From NCBI GenBank assembly GCA_003447235.1, contig DLZV01000035.1, forward strand, positions 8,237-24,284: a stretch of DNA of 16,048 nt, in the 5' to 3' direction. Source of the DNA: Prevotella sp. (lineage in GTDB: Bacteria > Bacteroidota > Bacteroidia > Bacteroidales > Bacteroidaceae). Of the stretch, positions 6,894 through 15,590 are shown in pieces. How positions within the stretch are numbered: position 1 is the first letter of the stretch; the number at the start of each line of letters is the position of its first letter. The position numbers and the translations under genes were made by a program. The notes beneath the pieces are model-generated. The model saw only the letters and a list, made by a program, of their open reading frames with translations, was not told the DNA's origin and did not search any database.

Positions 6894-7526
6894 ATGAAGA
6901 CGACTATCTTTTGCGGACTGATTGCCACTTGCCTGTTGGCTGGCTCAGCGATCCCCGGTTCCGCTCAGAACAAACGATGGGAACACAACCTCTACGAGGG
7001 TGTGGGAATGGCTAAAAAAATTGACAGCCACGACAACCAGACAGTCGCGTTTCATGTGGGCTACGGCATCAACTACTACCTCTCCTCCAAGTGGTCTGTC
7101 ATGCCTGGCGTGGCTGTTCGAGCCAAAGCTCTCGGTCACAATAGTCAACATACGGGGAACTGTGCATCGACCTATATCGATGTTCCCCTGCTCGCACAAT
7201 ACCATTTTGGCGGCGAGAAGCGTCAGGGCATAGTTCTCGAATTGGGACCCGTCGTCTCCTTTTTGGCTCATAGCGAGAGATATTCTGGAACGGAATGGTG
7301 TCCTCACCATCCGTATTGGGGAATGAAGGAATATAAAAACATAGACGTAGGCGTTCGTCCTGCCGTCTATTACGAGACGGGACACTGGCGATTTGGCGTG
7401 CAGTCGCATATCGGTATGCTCGACATCAAGAACAAAAATGACAGATTACTTGGCAGTTACAACCCAGACTTGGACGACGCCTATCGTGCCTTCGACGTAG
7501 TGGCCACGATCAATTTTCATTGGTAA
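6894..7526 (+). CDS. Outer-membrane beta-barrel protein, first of a tandem pair
   Basis: A 210-residue exported protein predicted to be a small outer-membrane beta-barrel. Residues 1-24 form a signal peptide ending GSA|QN. The mature chain has alternating amphipathic strands (FHVGYGINYYLS, STYIDVPLLAQYHFGGE, GIVLELGPVVSFLAHS, RPAVYYETGHWRFGVQSHIG) and ends in an aromatic residue (INFHW), the usual signal for the BAM machinery. Length fits an 8- to 10-strand barrel. Start chosen at 6894 because the promoter lies inside the longer frame and the signal peptide begins there. It resembles the next gene over its whole length (more than half the residues identical by eye), 19 nt apart. No transport or adhesion role can be assigned. 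Confidence 0.82.
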   Translation: MKTTIFCGLIATCLLAGSAIPGSAQNKRWEHNLYEGVGMAKKIDSHDNQTVAFHVGYGINYYLSSKWSVMPGVAVRAKALGHNSQHTGNCASTYIDVPLLAQYHFGGEKRQGIVLELGPVVSFLAHSERYSGTEWCPHHPYWGMKEYKNIDVGVRPAVYYETGHWRFGVQSHIGMLDIKNKNDRLLGSYNPDLDDAYRAFDVVATINFHW

Positions 7527-7545
7527 ATACTTGTAGATAACAATT

Positions 7546-8217
7546 ATGAACAAATCACGATACATACAATCCGCTTTCGCATTGCTGGTCCTCTTATGCC
7601 TACCTGCTTCTGTCCGTGCGCAAAGCAAACGTTGGGAGCACAACATCTACCAGGGAATGGGCTGGGTCAACAAGTTTGTCAAAGAGGACGAGCAGAATAT
7701 CGCCCTCCACGTCGGTTACGGCATCAACTACCACATCGACTCCCGATGGTCCCTGATGCCCGGTGTGGGCCTGCGTCTGAAAGGTTTCGGCCATGACAAC
7801 GAGAACGCGGGCAACTGCTCATCGACCTACATTGATTTCCCCATTCTGGTGCAATATCATTTTGGCGGAGAGAAGCGACAGGGAATCGTCCTCGAGTGCG
7901 GCCCTGTGCTTTCCTTCCGGGCCCACGGCGAGAAGTATCATGGGGGAGCGGACTGGTCGCAGCATCCCTTCGATGGAAAGCAGGAGTACCGGAAGTTTGA
8001 CTTGGGCGTTCGCCCCGCAGTCTATTACGAGACCAAGAACTGGCGCTTTGGCGTGCAGAGCCATGTCTCTCTGCTGGACACCAAATGCAAATACCATCCG
8101 CCATACGACTGGGAGCATGGTTTCGGACAATTCGATGACGAAAGATACTTCGATTCGAAGTTGGGCCATCGCTACTATGCCTTCGATATCGTAGCCACGA
8201 TCTGCTACCATTGGTAG
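7546..8217 (+). CDS. Outer-membrane beta-barrel protein, second of a tandem pair
   Basis: A 223-residue paralogue of the preceding protein. Residues 1-25 form a signal peptide (hydrophobic core FALLVLLCLP, cleavage VRA|QSK). The mature part repeats the partner's blocks: KRWEHN at the start, HVGYGINY, STYIDFPILVQYHFGGEKRQ and GVRPAVYYETKNWRFGVQSH. The last strand ends ICYHW, again with a terminal aromatic residue. It carries an insertion of about a dozen residues before the last strand (around YDWEHGFGQFDDERYFDSK), rich in Asp, Glu and aromatics, which would be an outer loop. With only 19 nt between them and no promoter seen in the gap, the two are probably cotranscribed from 6815-6846. Confidence 0.82.
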   Translation: MNKSRYIQSAFALLVLLCLPASVRAQSKRWEHNIYQGMGWVNKFVKEDEQNIALHVGYGINYHIDSRWSLMPGVGLRLKGFGHDNENAGNCSSTYIDFPILVQYHFGGEKRQGIVLECGPVLSFRAHGEKYHGGADWSQHPFDGKQEYRKFDLGVRPAVYYETKNWRFGVQSHVSLLDTKCKYHPPYDWEHGFGQFDDERYFDSKLGHRYYAFDIVATICYHW

Positions 8218-8251
8218 GAAAGGTGGGCTGGTAGTTTTTTCTTTTCTATTA

Positions 8252-8283
8252 TTTGTGCGTTCCAGGAATTTGTTGTACTTTCG
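8252..8283 (+). promoter_or_regulatory. Promoter of the GSCFA gene
   Basis: TTTG at 8252-8255, exactly 20 nt, then TACTTTCG at 8276-8283, one base off TAnnTTTG. Initiation near 8289 gives a leader of about 85 nt with an AGGAG at 8351-8355. Confidence 0.6.
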
Positions 8284-8372
8284 TGGCAGCGATTCCCCTT
8301 GGTGCGCGAGCCGGATCGGCTGCGGGGTAGGGGAGGACGTATATATAATAAGGAGAAAAGATATTTTTGCGC

Positions 8373-9167
8373 ATGGAGTTTCGTACCGTAGTCGATGTGG
8401 CGCAGGCCGAATGGCGGATAGAACCGTTTGAGCGACTGCTGCTCGTGGGTTCCTGCTTTGCCCAGAACATGGGTTTGAAGTTTGAGGACGCTCAGTTTCC
8501 TACCGTTGTCAATCCCTTTGGGGTGATGTACAATCCCGTCAGCATCCTCCATACCGTGAGGCGATGGGAGGGTGCGGCCGATGTCGTGGTGCTCACGTTG
8601 GGCACCAACCGCGTCTATGTGGAGCGTGCCACGGGCGAGATCGTCGATAACTGCGAGAAGCGGCCCCAGCGCCTCTTCGAGGAGCGCTCGCTCAGTGTCG
8701 CGGCCTGTACCGACGCGTTGCGCGAGGCTTGTAGTGTCCTGCGCAGTCAGAACGACGGGGTGCGTATCGTGCTGACGGTCAGTCCGATTCGCTACCGCAA
8801 GTATGGCTACCACGGCAGCCAGCTCTCCAAGGCCACGCTCCTCCTTGCTGCCGACGAGGTGGTGCGGGCCGAGGGGCCTGGCGTGATGTATTTTCCTGCC
8901 TATGAGCTGCTGAACGACGAACTCCGCGACTACCGCTTCTATGCGCCCGACATGCTCCATCCCTCGCAGCAGGCCGTCGATTACCTCTGGGAGCGGTTTA
9001 CTGCGGCCTATTTCTCCTCCCGTGCGCAGCAATGGATGAAGGAGTGGGCACCCGTGCGGGCCGCGCTCCAGCATCGCCCCTTCCATCCCGACTCTCCCGA
9101 TTATCTCGCCTTTCGCCAGCAAGCGGAGCTTCGGCGCGACGCCCTGCTGCGAAAGTGGAGAGAGTAG
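8373..9167 (+). CDS. GSCFA domain protein (SGNH hydrolase-like)
   Basis: A 264-residue protein of the GSCFA family, related to SGNH/GDSL hydrolases; members are thought to be esterases or acyltransferases, but the substrate is unknown. The name motif is present as LLVGSCFAQNMG, with Ser27 as the likely nucleophile. LTLGTNRVY corresponds to a central SGNH block, and DMLHPS with Asp193 and His196 to the closing D-x-x-H block. No signal peptide is visible, so it is probably cytoplasmic. The ATG at 8373 gives MEFRTVV, a natural start for the family. A TTG six bases earlier (8367) is in frame and closer to AGGAG (8351-8355), but is less likely. It converges with fkp across the shared terminator. 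Confidence 0.93.
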   Translation: MEFRTVVDVAQAEWRIEPFERLLLVGSCFAQNMGLKFEDAQFPTVVNPFGVMYNPVSILHTVRRWEGAADVVVLTLGTNRVYVERATGEIVDNCEKRPQRLFEERSLSVAACTDALREACSVLRSQNDGVRIVLTVSPIRYRKYGYHGSQLSKATLLLAADEVVRAEGPGVMYFPAYELLNDELRDYRFYAPDMLHPSQQAVDYLWERFTAAYFSSRAQQWMKEWAPVRAALQHRPFHPDSPDYLAFRQQAELRRDALLRKWRE

Positions 9168-9250
9168 GGGAAAACAACGGATCAACGGCCTGCTGAGTAT
9201 AGAAAACAACTAATACAACCTTTACAATAAGTTTACAACGCTTTCGATAA

Positions 9251-9290
9251 GCCATGAGCAGAACCGAGCTCGCTCGAGTTTTGCCATGGC
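9251..9290 (+). other. Long imperfect hairpin in the GSCFA-fkp gap
   Basis: The 40 nt fold on themselves almost completely. GCCATG pairs with CATGGC, GCAGAAC with GTTTTGC (one G-T pair) and CGAG with CTCG around a CTCG loop, leaving a single bulged A on each side: 17 pairs in all. No T run follows in either direction, so it is not an ordinary terminator. It lies 83 nt after the GSCFA stop codon. Confidence 0.6.
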
Positions 9291-9365
9291 GAGAAAGGGT
9301 ACCATAAAATGGAACTTATACGCATCGCGTGTCGCAATCTTGCTGCAAGGTAAACAACAAAGAAC

Positions 9366-9412
9366 AACGCTTCGCCTTGGACATTTTCTGCTAATTGTCC
9401 TGGCGAAGCGTT
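9366..9412. terminator. Bidirectional terminator between convergent genes
   Basis: AACGCTTCGCC (9366-9376) pairs perfectly with GGCGAAGCGTT (9402-9412), 11 bp. Inside, GGACA (9379-9383) pairs with TGTCC, extending the stem. TTTATTG follows on the plus strand, and GTTCTTTGTTG on the minus strand. It lies between the GSCFA gene and the end of fkp, so it can serve both. Confidence 0.8.
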
Positions 9413-9460
9413 TATTGTAGTAAAAGTTGATTTTTAAATGTCCTGACGACAGTCTGCTGG

Positions 9461-12205
9461 TTAGCTTCTGCTTATCTGCAGACCCGTCGTACTGAGACTC
9501 ATCTCTACGAAGCGGGCATTGTCGCGGAGCGGATGCGCCTGGAGCGTCTGCTTGATGCGAGCCGCCGCCTCGGGATCCTTGGCCACCATGTAAAGGAAGC
9601 CGCCGCCACCCGCACCAGGGAGTTTGTAGCCGAGGCAGAGGTCGTCGATGAGCGTGGTGAGCTGGCGCACCGCCTCCGGATTCGTCCCCGCGTCGAGGAG
9701 CTGGTTCTGTCGCCAGGTCTGTCTGACGAGGCGTCCCATCTCCTGGAAGTCCGCCCGCTGGATCGTATCATACATTTGGATCGCATGCTCCTTCATCTCG
9801 CGCAGCAAGGCCAGTTCGTCGTGCTCGTTGAGGAACATGCGGCGCACGATCTCCGCCAGGATGCTCTTGGCCGTGCGCGTGATGCCCGTGTAGTAGAGCA
9901 GGTGGCACGGCTTGTAGGCCGGGTCTGTGAAGACCGTGTCCGGCAGCCAGCGCACCTCGGGCGACTGTCCGAAGCCCTTGGCCGTCTGGAGGAGTTTCAC
10001 GCCCGCCGTGATGCCGCCAAACTGGTCCTGCCAGCCACCACCCGTGGTGAGCAACTGTTCGAGCACGAGCGTGCGGCGTCCTATCTCCAGTTTGTCCCAT
10101 CTGAGACCGCAGAAGTCGCTCACAGCCCCCAGTACCGTGGCTGCCAGGATGCTGCTCGTGCCCAGTCCCGATCCCGCCGGAACGGCCGAGAGCATCGTCA
10201 GTTCGATGCCACATCCGAAGGCCCGCAGCTGGTCGGCCAGCGAGGCGTAGCGGTCCGCGCAGAAGGCCGGCGCAAAGCCCGCCAGCGCCAGTGCCGCCTT
10301 GGGGATGGAGAAGGGGCTACCCACATGGTTGTAGTCCGTCAGCTCCTCAAACGTTCGTACCGTCTCCGAGGCCCCGAGGTCGATGCTCCGCAGGATGATA
10401 TGCGGTTCGATGCACGGTTTGACATACGCCTGGAGCGGCGGTTGTCCGTTGAGTTCTATGGCGAGGTTGACCACGTTGCCACCCTCCATCAGGCAGAACG
10501 GCGGCGTATCCGTCCATCCACCCGCTATGTCGATGCGCACGGGCGACCGTCCCCATACGATCTGGTCGCTCTGCACCGCCATCTGCGGATGCTGCTTGTG
10601 GGCCGTGGCCTCCGCCGTTAGTCCCTCCCGCAGCAGCGAGAAAGCGCAGTTGGCGTTCTCCTCGCCACCCTGTCCACGCCGGTGCTCCACCTCCGAGCGG
10701 AACATCGCGTCGTGGATGCGGCGCATCAGGTCCGTATGCTCGGGCAGCGGATCGGGCAGCGCCAGTTGGCCCTCCACAAAGTCGTTGGCAGCGTCGAGCA
10801 GGTCGATCTGATAGAAGACGCTGTGGGCATAGTTGCGCGCCAGCATTGGCCAGTTTTCCGACCGGAAACGGCGGCGCTGATCCGTGAGTCGTTGCAGGTT
10901 CGCTTGGTTGGAGATCTGCTCCGCGCTCAACTTCCGAGCCGCCTCATAGGTCTCCTTCGCCTTCTCCGACGCCTCCTGGCCCAGCAGAAAGCGCAGCAGC
11001 AGGCCCGCCTCCTCCGTCGTGTGAGCGACGGGAAACTGCTCCTTCTGCTGTTCCGCCCCTGCAAAAGTGTCGTAATAGCCGTAGGGGCGCACCACCCAGT
11101 CCGCTTCGCCGATAGGCACCATATCCACACATTGCCCCTTGTCCAGTCGGATCTCCCAGTCGTTCTCGGGCACACCCGTGATGATGTTCTCGCTGGCCAG
11201 CGACCAGCGCTCGCCCACCCAGCTGTTCTCCACCCAGAGGTTTTGGTTCTCCGCCGTGATGCGCACCCGCGTGATGGCATTCTGTACGAACATTGCTGGA
11301 TGTGGCTTCAGCGAGTGGTGCATGATCTCCCGTTGGTCGTTGACGAGATTTTGGATCGCCAAGGTCGAGGAGAGGAGTTCGTGGGACGTGCCAAAATGGT
11401 AAAATTCGCCACCCGGTAGCGGGAGGATCGCCACCCTGAGGCTGTTGAGCTCCTCGTCCTGGATGTCGGGCTGCGATCCCAGCGTACATCCAAACTCGCT
11501 ATAGAGGTCATACTCCTTGATTTTCCCCTCCTGCTCCGACCGCTTCATCAGCAGGCGCACGGCCCTGTCGGAGAGCAGCCACACGCCGATGTCCGTCAGG
11601 TAGAAATGGGTCTCCGAGAGCTTGCTCAGCGTCTCGACGGAGGGCTTCTGCAGCATCCGCTCCAACTGGTCTGGCCGCTCGTGGGAGGATACGAAGACGC
11701 CGTGATGGCTTGCCGTCTCGGGATTGAGCCACAGGCCGTAGCAGACCACGTCGGCCTCGGGGATGGGCTGGAGCGGCTCCGTGGCGCGGATGAGCACGTC
11801 GCCACTGACGATCATCGTGTGGAGCGAACTGGGCGCCTGGGCCATGATGCGCTCATAGAGCGGCACCTGCAGCGAAAGCAGGTCCTGGGAGAGCCGCTGT
11901 CCCCGCTCCCAGCGAAAGACGGGGATCGGGGTGAGCACCTTGCCCGACGGGGCGTAGGAGGGCAAACGTCGGCTTTGTCCGCCCGCATGGAGCAGCAGCC
12001 GCTTGTCGGCGGCCAACCATTCGTCGAACGACTGGCCAGCACCCTGCGCCTGCCACGCCGCGCGCAGCAGCCAGTCCGTGCCGCCACCCGAGCCTAGCTT
12101 GTGGCCAATGGGGTCGTGGGTGCAAAACCATTCCTGATGGTCAAGCCCCGTGATCTCGTGGAAGCTGTCCACGAGATTGGGGGGAAGGGAGAGGAGTTTC
12201 TTCAT
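9461..12205 (-). CDS. fkp: Bifunctional fucokinase / GDP-fucose pyrophosphorylase
   Basis: A 914-residue cytoplasmic enzyme that salvages L-fucose: the C-terminal half phosphorylates it with ATP, and the N-terminal half joins fucose-1-phosphate to GTP to make GDP-L-fucose. The Bacteroides fragilis enzyme is about 949 residues. The pyrophosphorylase half has GSGGGTDW at 38-45 and HAGGQSRRLPSYAPSGK at 73-89, with the Gly-rich and Lys residues of nucleotide transfer. The GHMP kinase half begins near residue 548 with WGRSPVRIDIAGGWTDTPP, has its ATP loop PAGSGLGTSS near 675 and the late motif LPGAGGGGFLYM near 862. Both halves look intact. It lies 35 nt after the YfhO-family gene with no promoter seen between, so it is probably the second gene of that operon. 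GDP-fucose would feed capsule or glycoprotein fucosylation. Confidence 0.97.
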   Translation of the reverse strand: MKKLLSLPPNLVDSFHEITGLDHQEWFCTHDPIGHKLGSGGGTDWLLRAAWQAQGAGQSFDEWLAADKRLLLHAGGQSRRLPSYAPSGKVLTPIPVFRWERGQRLSQDLLSLQVPLYERIMAQAPSSLHTMIVSGDVLIRATEPLQPIPEADVVCYGLWLNPETASHHGVFVSSHERPDQLERMLQKPSVETLSKLSETHFYLTDIGVWLLSDRAVRLLMKRSEQEGKIKEYDLYSEFGCTLGSQPDIQDEELNSLRVAILPLPGGEFYHFGTSHELLSSTLAIQNLVNDQREIMHHSLKPHPAMFVQNAITRVRITAENQNLWVENSWVGERWSLASENIITGVPENDWEIRLDKGQCVDMVPIGEADWVVRPYGYYDTFAGAEQQKEQFPVAHTTEEAGLLLRFLLGQEASEKAKETYEAARKLSAEQISNQANLQRLTDQRRRFRSENWPMLARNYAHSVFYQIDLLDAANDFVEGQLALPDPLPEHTDLMRRIHDAMFRSEVEHRRGQGGEENANCAFSLLREGLTAEATAHKQHPQMAVQSDQIVWGRSPVRIDIAGGWTDTPPFCLMEGGNVVNLAIELNGQPPLQAYVKPCIEPHIILRSIDLGASETVRTFEELTDYNHVGSPFSIPKAALALAGFAPAFCADRYASLADQLRAFGCGIELTMLSAVPAGSGLGTSSILAATVLGAVSDFCGLRWDKLEIGRRTLVLEQLLTTGGGWQDQFGGITAGVKLLQTAKGFGQSPEVRWLPDTVFTDPAYKPCHLLYYTGITRTAKSILAEIVRRMFLNEHDELALLREMKEHAIQMYDTIQRADFQEMGRLVRQTWRQNQLLDAGTNPEAVRQLTTLIDDLCLGYKLPGAGGGGFLYMVAKDPEAAARIKQTLQAHPLRDNARFVEMSLSTTGLQISRS

Positions 12206-12220
12206 TGTCTCTGTTCAGTC

Positions 12221-12252
12221 TTAGTCGTTGGATAGTATCCTTAGTCTTTGGA
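12221..12252 (-). repeat. Short direct repeat at the yfhO-type/fkp junction
   Basis: TTAGTCGTTGGA (12221-12232) and TTAGTCTTTGGA (12241-12252) match at 11 of 12 positions, 20 bp apart. The second copy holds the stop codon and last residues of the YfhO-family gene; the first lies in the 35-nt gap before fkp. It may simply be a small local duplication. Confidence 0.5.
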
Positions 12253-14769
12253 TTGCGCCGTGTCGCCCTGACGTCTCTTTCTGACGAAGACGACGATGGC
12301 GAAGACGATCAGCAGCATCATGATGGCGAAGGCCGTATAGGCGATGGTCTCCGTCGTCTGGATGCTCTTCGGATGGAAGTCGAGCACCACCTTGTGATGG
12401 CCGGGCTTGACGTTGATGGCGCGCAGCACGTAGTTGACGCGGCCCACGGCCACCTCCTGTCCATCGACCGTCGCCGTCCATCCCGGGTAGTAGATCTCGG
12501 AGAAGACGATCAGTCCGCCCGTCTTCGAGTTCACCTCGTACTGGAGGTTGTTGGCCTCGTAGGCCGTCAGCTTGATCGTCGCCGTCGTGTCGAGAGGCTG
12601 GGCCTGTCCGAGCGCCTGCTCAAACTGCTTGTCGGCCACGGCCTCGTGGGTCACGTCGATGGCGCGGATGCCGTCGAGCTCCTCGTTGGCGTTATCTACA
12701 TAGCGGATCTTGTCCACAAACCAGGCGTTGCCCTGGGCGTAGGTGTTGCGCAGCGGCATGGTCTGTCCGCCCTGCAGCGGCAGGATGAAGTAGCGGGCGT
12801 TGAGCATATTGAGCACGGGGAACGCCTTGCGTCCATCCACCTTCGTCATGTCGCCATTGGCGGCGGCCACGGCCTGCATGCCGGCCTGCATCTCGGGACG
12901 GATATAAGCCTCGATCAGCTCCTGGTAGCGGCGGAGCTTGGCGGCATGATAACCTCCGATGCTCTTATGGAAATAGGAGGTGTTGTTCTCGTTGAAGCTG
13001 TCCGAGGCGAAGTTGAGCACGCGGTAGTCGAGGTCCTTGTCCTGCAGGATTAAGTTGTCGGCCTGCGTGGGCTCCATGGGCGCGTCGCGCTCGCTTCGCG
13101 GCACGAACATCCCGTCGTTGAGGTAGCGCTTGTCCACCTGCCACAGATCCACGAGGCAGAGCACGGCCAGCAGGCCCACGAGGATGCGTGCGTCGATCTT
13201 CTTCATCTTGAAGAGCAGGAGGCAGGTGAAGCCGATGAGGATGATGACGACCGATCGCCAAGCGTCGGCCGAGACCATCGCCTCGCGCATCGACTCCAGG
13301 CTGCCGAGGATCATGCCCTGGACGTCGGGCGTCATGCCCTGGATATTGGCAAACATCTGTGCTTCCTGGTCGCTCGTGAACGGACCCATCATGCCCGGGA
13401 TGAGGGCCAGCAGCAGGGCGACGCCAGCCGTCAGACCGAGGCTGACATAGACCCAGCGCATCTTCTGGCGCAGGAGGTCGGGCTCGTCCACGATCCGCTT
13501 GAGGGCCAGGATGGCGAGCAGCGGAATGGTAAATTCGGCAATCACGAGGATCGAGGCCACCGTGCGGAACTTCGCGTACATCGGCACGTAGTCGATGAAC
13601 AAGTCGGTCAGCGGCATGAAATTTTTACCCCACGAGAGGAGGATGGAGAAGATCGTAGCCGCCAAAAGTGCCCATTTCATCGGGCCTTTGACGATGAAGA
13701 GGCCGAGAATGAAGAGGAACAGCACGAAGGCGCCCACATAGACTGGGCCCGACGTGCCGGGCTGCGTGCCGAAATATTGCGGCATGCTGTCGTAGATCGT
13801 CGGGAGCATCTGCTCCACGTTGCTGTCGGCATGTTTCATGGCCGTGCTGTTCTGGCTCAGCGGCGCACTCGCGCCACCCTTGGCGTCGGGCACGAGGAGC
13901 GTCATCGTCTCGTCGATGCCGTAGCTCCATTGCGTGATATAGTCGCGGTCGAGACCCGAGCTCGTCTGGGTGGCCGTGTTCTTCTTCACCAGCTCGCTCT
14001 TGCCACGCATACTCTCCTTCTGATACTCCCACGTGTGGTAGAGGTTGGAGAGGTTGGTGCAGATACCCAGGACGGCGGCCACGGCGCAGACGGCCGAAGC
14101 CTTGAGCCAGCGCGCCACCTGCCGCTGACGGATGGCCTCGACGAGGTAGGCGATGATGATGAAGAGGATGGGGAAGAGGAAGTAGTAGGTCATCTGCGCG
14201 TGGTTGGCATTGACCTCGAAGGCCGCGAAGATCGACGTGACGATCAGTCCCCATAGGTATTTCCCCCTGTAGGCCATGACGATACCGCCGATCATCGGTG
14301 GCAGGTAGGCCAGCGCCATCACCTTCCAGATATGTCCGGCGGCGATGATGATCAGGAAGTAGGAGGAGAAGGCCCAGATGATACTTCCCAGCGCTGCCAG
14401 CGACTGTCGGAAGTCGAAGGCGCGCAGCATGATGTAGAAGCCCAGCAGATAGGCGAAGATGTACCATACGTTCTCGGGCAGCCACAGGTGGTAGGCGTTG
14501 AGGGCCTGCGAGAGCGTGCTCGTGGAGTTGTAGGACGGCGAGATTTGGTAGGTCGGCATTCCGCTGAAGAGGTTGTTCACCCAGCGCGTGCGCTCGCCCG
14601 TACGCTCATAATAGCTGATCTGCTCCGCGCCAAGGCCCTTGGAAGCCTGGGAGTCGTGGCGGAACAACACCTTGTTTTGGGTGACGGGAACGAAGAAATA
14701 GGCAAACCCGATGAGTGCGAAGAGTAGGATGGCTACTACGTCGGGCAAACATTTCTTGAAAGTATTCAT
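12241..14769 (-). CDS. YfhO family membrane protein (GT-C glycosyltransferase-like)
   Basis: An 842-residue inner-membrane protein. YfhO relatives are multi-pass GT-C-fold proteins; the Bacillus member is needed to glycosylate lipoteichoic acid, but the sugar and acceptor here are unknown. The first helix follows MNTFKKCLPDVVAILLFALI. An outer loop with RHDSQASKGLG and a second loop with NNLFSGMPTYQ are typical. About a dozen hydrophobic segments run to roughly residue 520, followed by a large extracytoplasmic domain. Its end, FSEIYYPGWTATVDG then VNYVLRAINVKPGHHKVVL, is a strong YfhO signature. A last helix and KRRQ tail close it. The ATG at 14769 is preferred over the upstream frame to 14823 because the -7 element at 14805-14812 lies within that extension. 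It leads fkp by 35 nt. Confidence 0.92.
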   Translation of the reverse strand: MNTFKKCLPDVVAILLFALIGFAYFFVPVTQNKVLFRHDSQASKGLGAEQISYYERTGERTRWVNNLFSGMPTYQISPSYNSTSTLSQALNAYHLWLPENVWYIFAYLLGFYIMLRAFDFRQSLAALGSIIWAFSSYFLIIIAAGHIWKVMALAYLPPMIGGIVMAYRGKYLWGLIVTSIFAAFEVNANHAQMTYYFLFPILFIIIAYLVEAIRQRQVARWLKASAVCAVAAVLGICTNLSNLYHTWEYQKESMRGKSELVKKNTATQTSSGLDRDYITQWSYGIDETMTLLVPDAKGGASAPLSQNSTAMKHADSNVEQMLPTIYDSMPQYFGTQPGTSGPVYVGAFVLFLFILGLFIVKGPMKWALLAATIFSILLSWGKNFMPLTDLFIDYVPMYAKFRTVASILVIAEFTIPLLAILALKRIVDEPDLLRQKMRWVYVSLGLTAGVALLLALIPGMMGPFTSDQEAQMFANIQGMTPDVQGMILGSLESMREAMVSADAWRSVVIILIGFTCLLLFKMKKIDARILVGLLAVLCLVDLWQVDKRYLNDGMFVPRSERDAPMEPTQADNLILQDKDLDYRVLNFASDSFNENNTSYFHKSIGGYHAAKLRRYQELIEAYIRPEMQAGMQAVAAANGDMTKVDGRKAFPVLNMLNARYFILPLQGGQTMPLRNTYAQGNAWFVDKIRYVDNANEELDGIRAIDVTHEAVADKQFEQALGQAQPLDTTATIKLTAYEANNLQYEVNSKTGGLIVFSEIYYPGWTATVDGQEVAVGRVNYVLRAINVKPGHHKVVLDFHPKSIQTTETIAYTAFAIMMLLIVFAIVVFVRKRRQGDTAQSKD

Positions 14770-14804
14770 TTGTCTTTTGATATTGATTTTCTGAGTAATG
14801 TGTG

Positions 14805-14812
14805 CAAAGTTA
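14805..14812 (-). promoter_or_regulatory. -7 promoter element of the yfhO-type/fkp operon
   Basis: On the minus strand TAACTTTG matches TAnnTTTG and lies 35 nt before the ATG at 14769. At the expected -33 position (14833-14836) the sequence is TTCC rather than TTTG, so the promoter may be weaker or regulated. Confidence 0.65.
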
Positions 14813-15181
14813 GTAAAAAACATCGAGGTGTGGGAATGGAACGCTCACTTTTTTCTCTCGCGTCGAAGAAATAAAAAAGGCAACCATTGACCTTGATATT
14901 TTGTAGTGTAAACTAATTTTACTATACAACGACCTGTGGAAACAGTTGTTAGGAGTCTCGGAACGACTGAGATTGTGTCCTTGTCAGAGAGGTCAAAGCA
15001 AGTCTTATACCCTTGATGATGTCGGCAGAGGCCGTTTCGGAGGGCTCTTCGGGTAGGTTCGAGGGGGTGTTTTGCGGGCTTCCAGGGGCAAAATACATCA
15101 AAATGATGGCAATTATCGCCCTTTGACACGATCAAGAGCTATCTTTTTGTAGGGGTGCGAAAATCGAGGCTAATTCTGAAA

Positions 15182-15454
15182 TTACGGAACAAACCCACAG
15201 AAATAGTTGGTTGTCAAATAGTTACGTTTTGCCACTCTTTTCTTCTTCCTTGTTGTGGGCTCTGCTTCCGAGTTGCTGAAAACGCGGGTAGATAGTTGTT
15301 TTTGTTGTGCAAATGGCTGCCGCAGGGCATATTTTAGCTTGTCGATGCAGTCAAACGACCCTACTAAGTTACGCATTTTCTTTGGAATCTCTTCTCTTTT
15401 CCCCAGTTTTTTTGATAGGAGAGGGCAGGGGCGAGTATTTTGTGTTTGCTTCAT
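15182..15454 (-). CDS. Small hypothetical protein, uncertain
   Basis: A 90-codon ATG frame, very basic, with many Lys and Arg (for example TTRKKKRVAKRN near residue 70) and no signal peptide or membrane helix. An internal ATG gives a 65-residue form starting MRNLVGSFDC. Its last codons, reading CGFVP, come from the sequence CGGAACAAACCCA, which recurs at 16006-16018 outside any gene. No promoter of the TTTG/TAnnTTTG type was seen upstream. It could be a short basic protein or chance coding within a repeated intergenic element. I do not recognise a family. Confidence 0.25.
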   Translation of the reverse strand: MKQTQNTRPCPLLSKKLGKREEIPKKMRNLVGSFDCIDKLKYALRQPFAQQKQLSTRVFSNSEAEPTTRKKKRVAKRNYLTTNYFCGFVP

Positions 15455-15590
15455 GAAGGTGAGATTTGTTGCACGCGGAGGGAGGAAAGAGGTAAGGTTT
15501 GAAGAATTTTGCTGTTGTAAATAGTTGATGCAGAGTGACTTGTATAATGGTTATTGAGGCATGATTTGCGTTTAGATCTGCCTTGCATTC

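Noticed and set aside
8361..8369. TATTTTTG at 8362-8369 as the GSCFA promoter
   Set aside because: It matches the -7 pattern but has no TTTG 20 nt upstream, and initiation would fall past the ATG at 8373. The promoter at 8252-8283 fits better.
15045..15070. tRNA T-arm-like GGTTCGAGG
   Set aside because: No matching acceptor stem, D-arm or anticodon arm could be built around it.
14949..15098. A 49-residue protein beginning MYFAPGSPQNTPS
   Set aside because: No promoter, ribosome site or recognised family supports it; it is mentioned only in the description of the gene-poor region.
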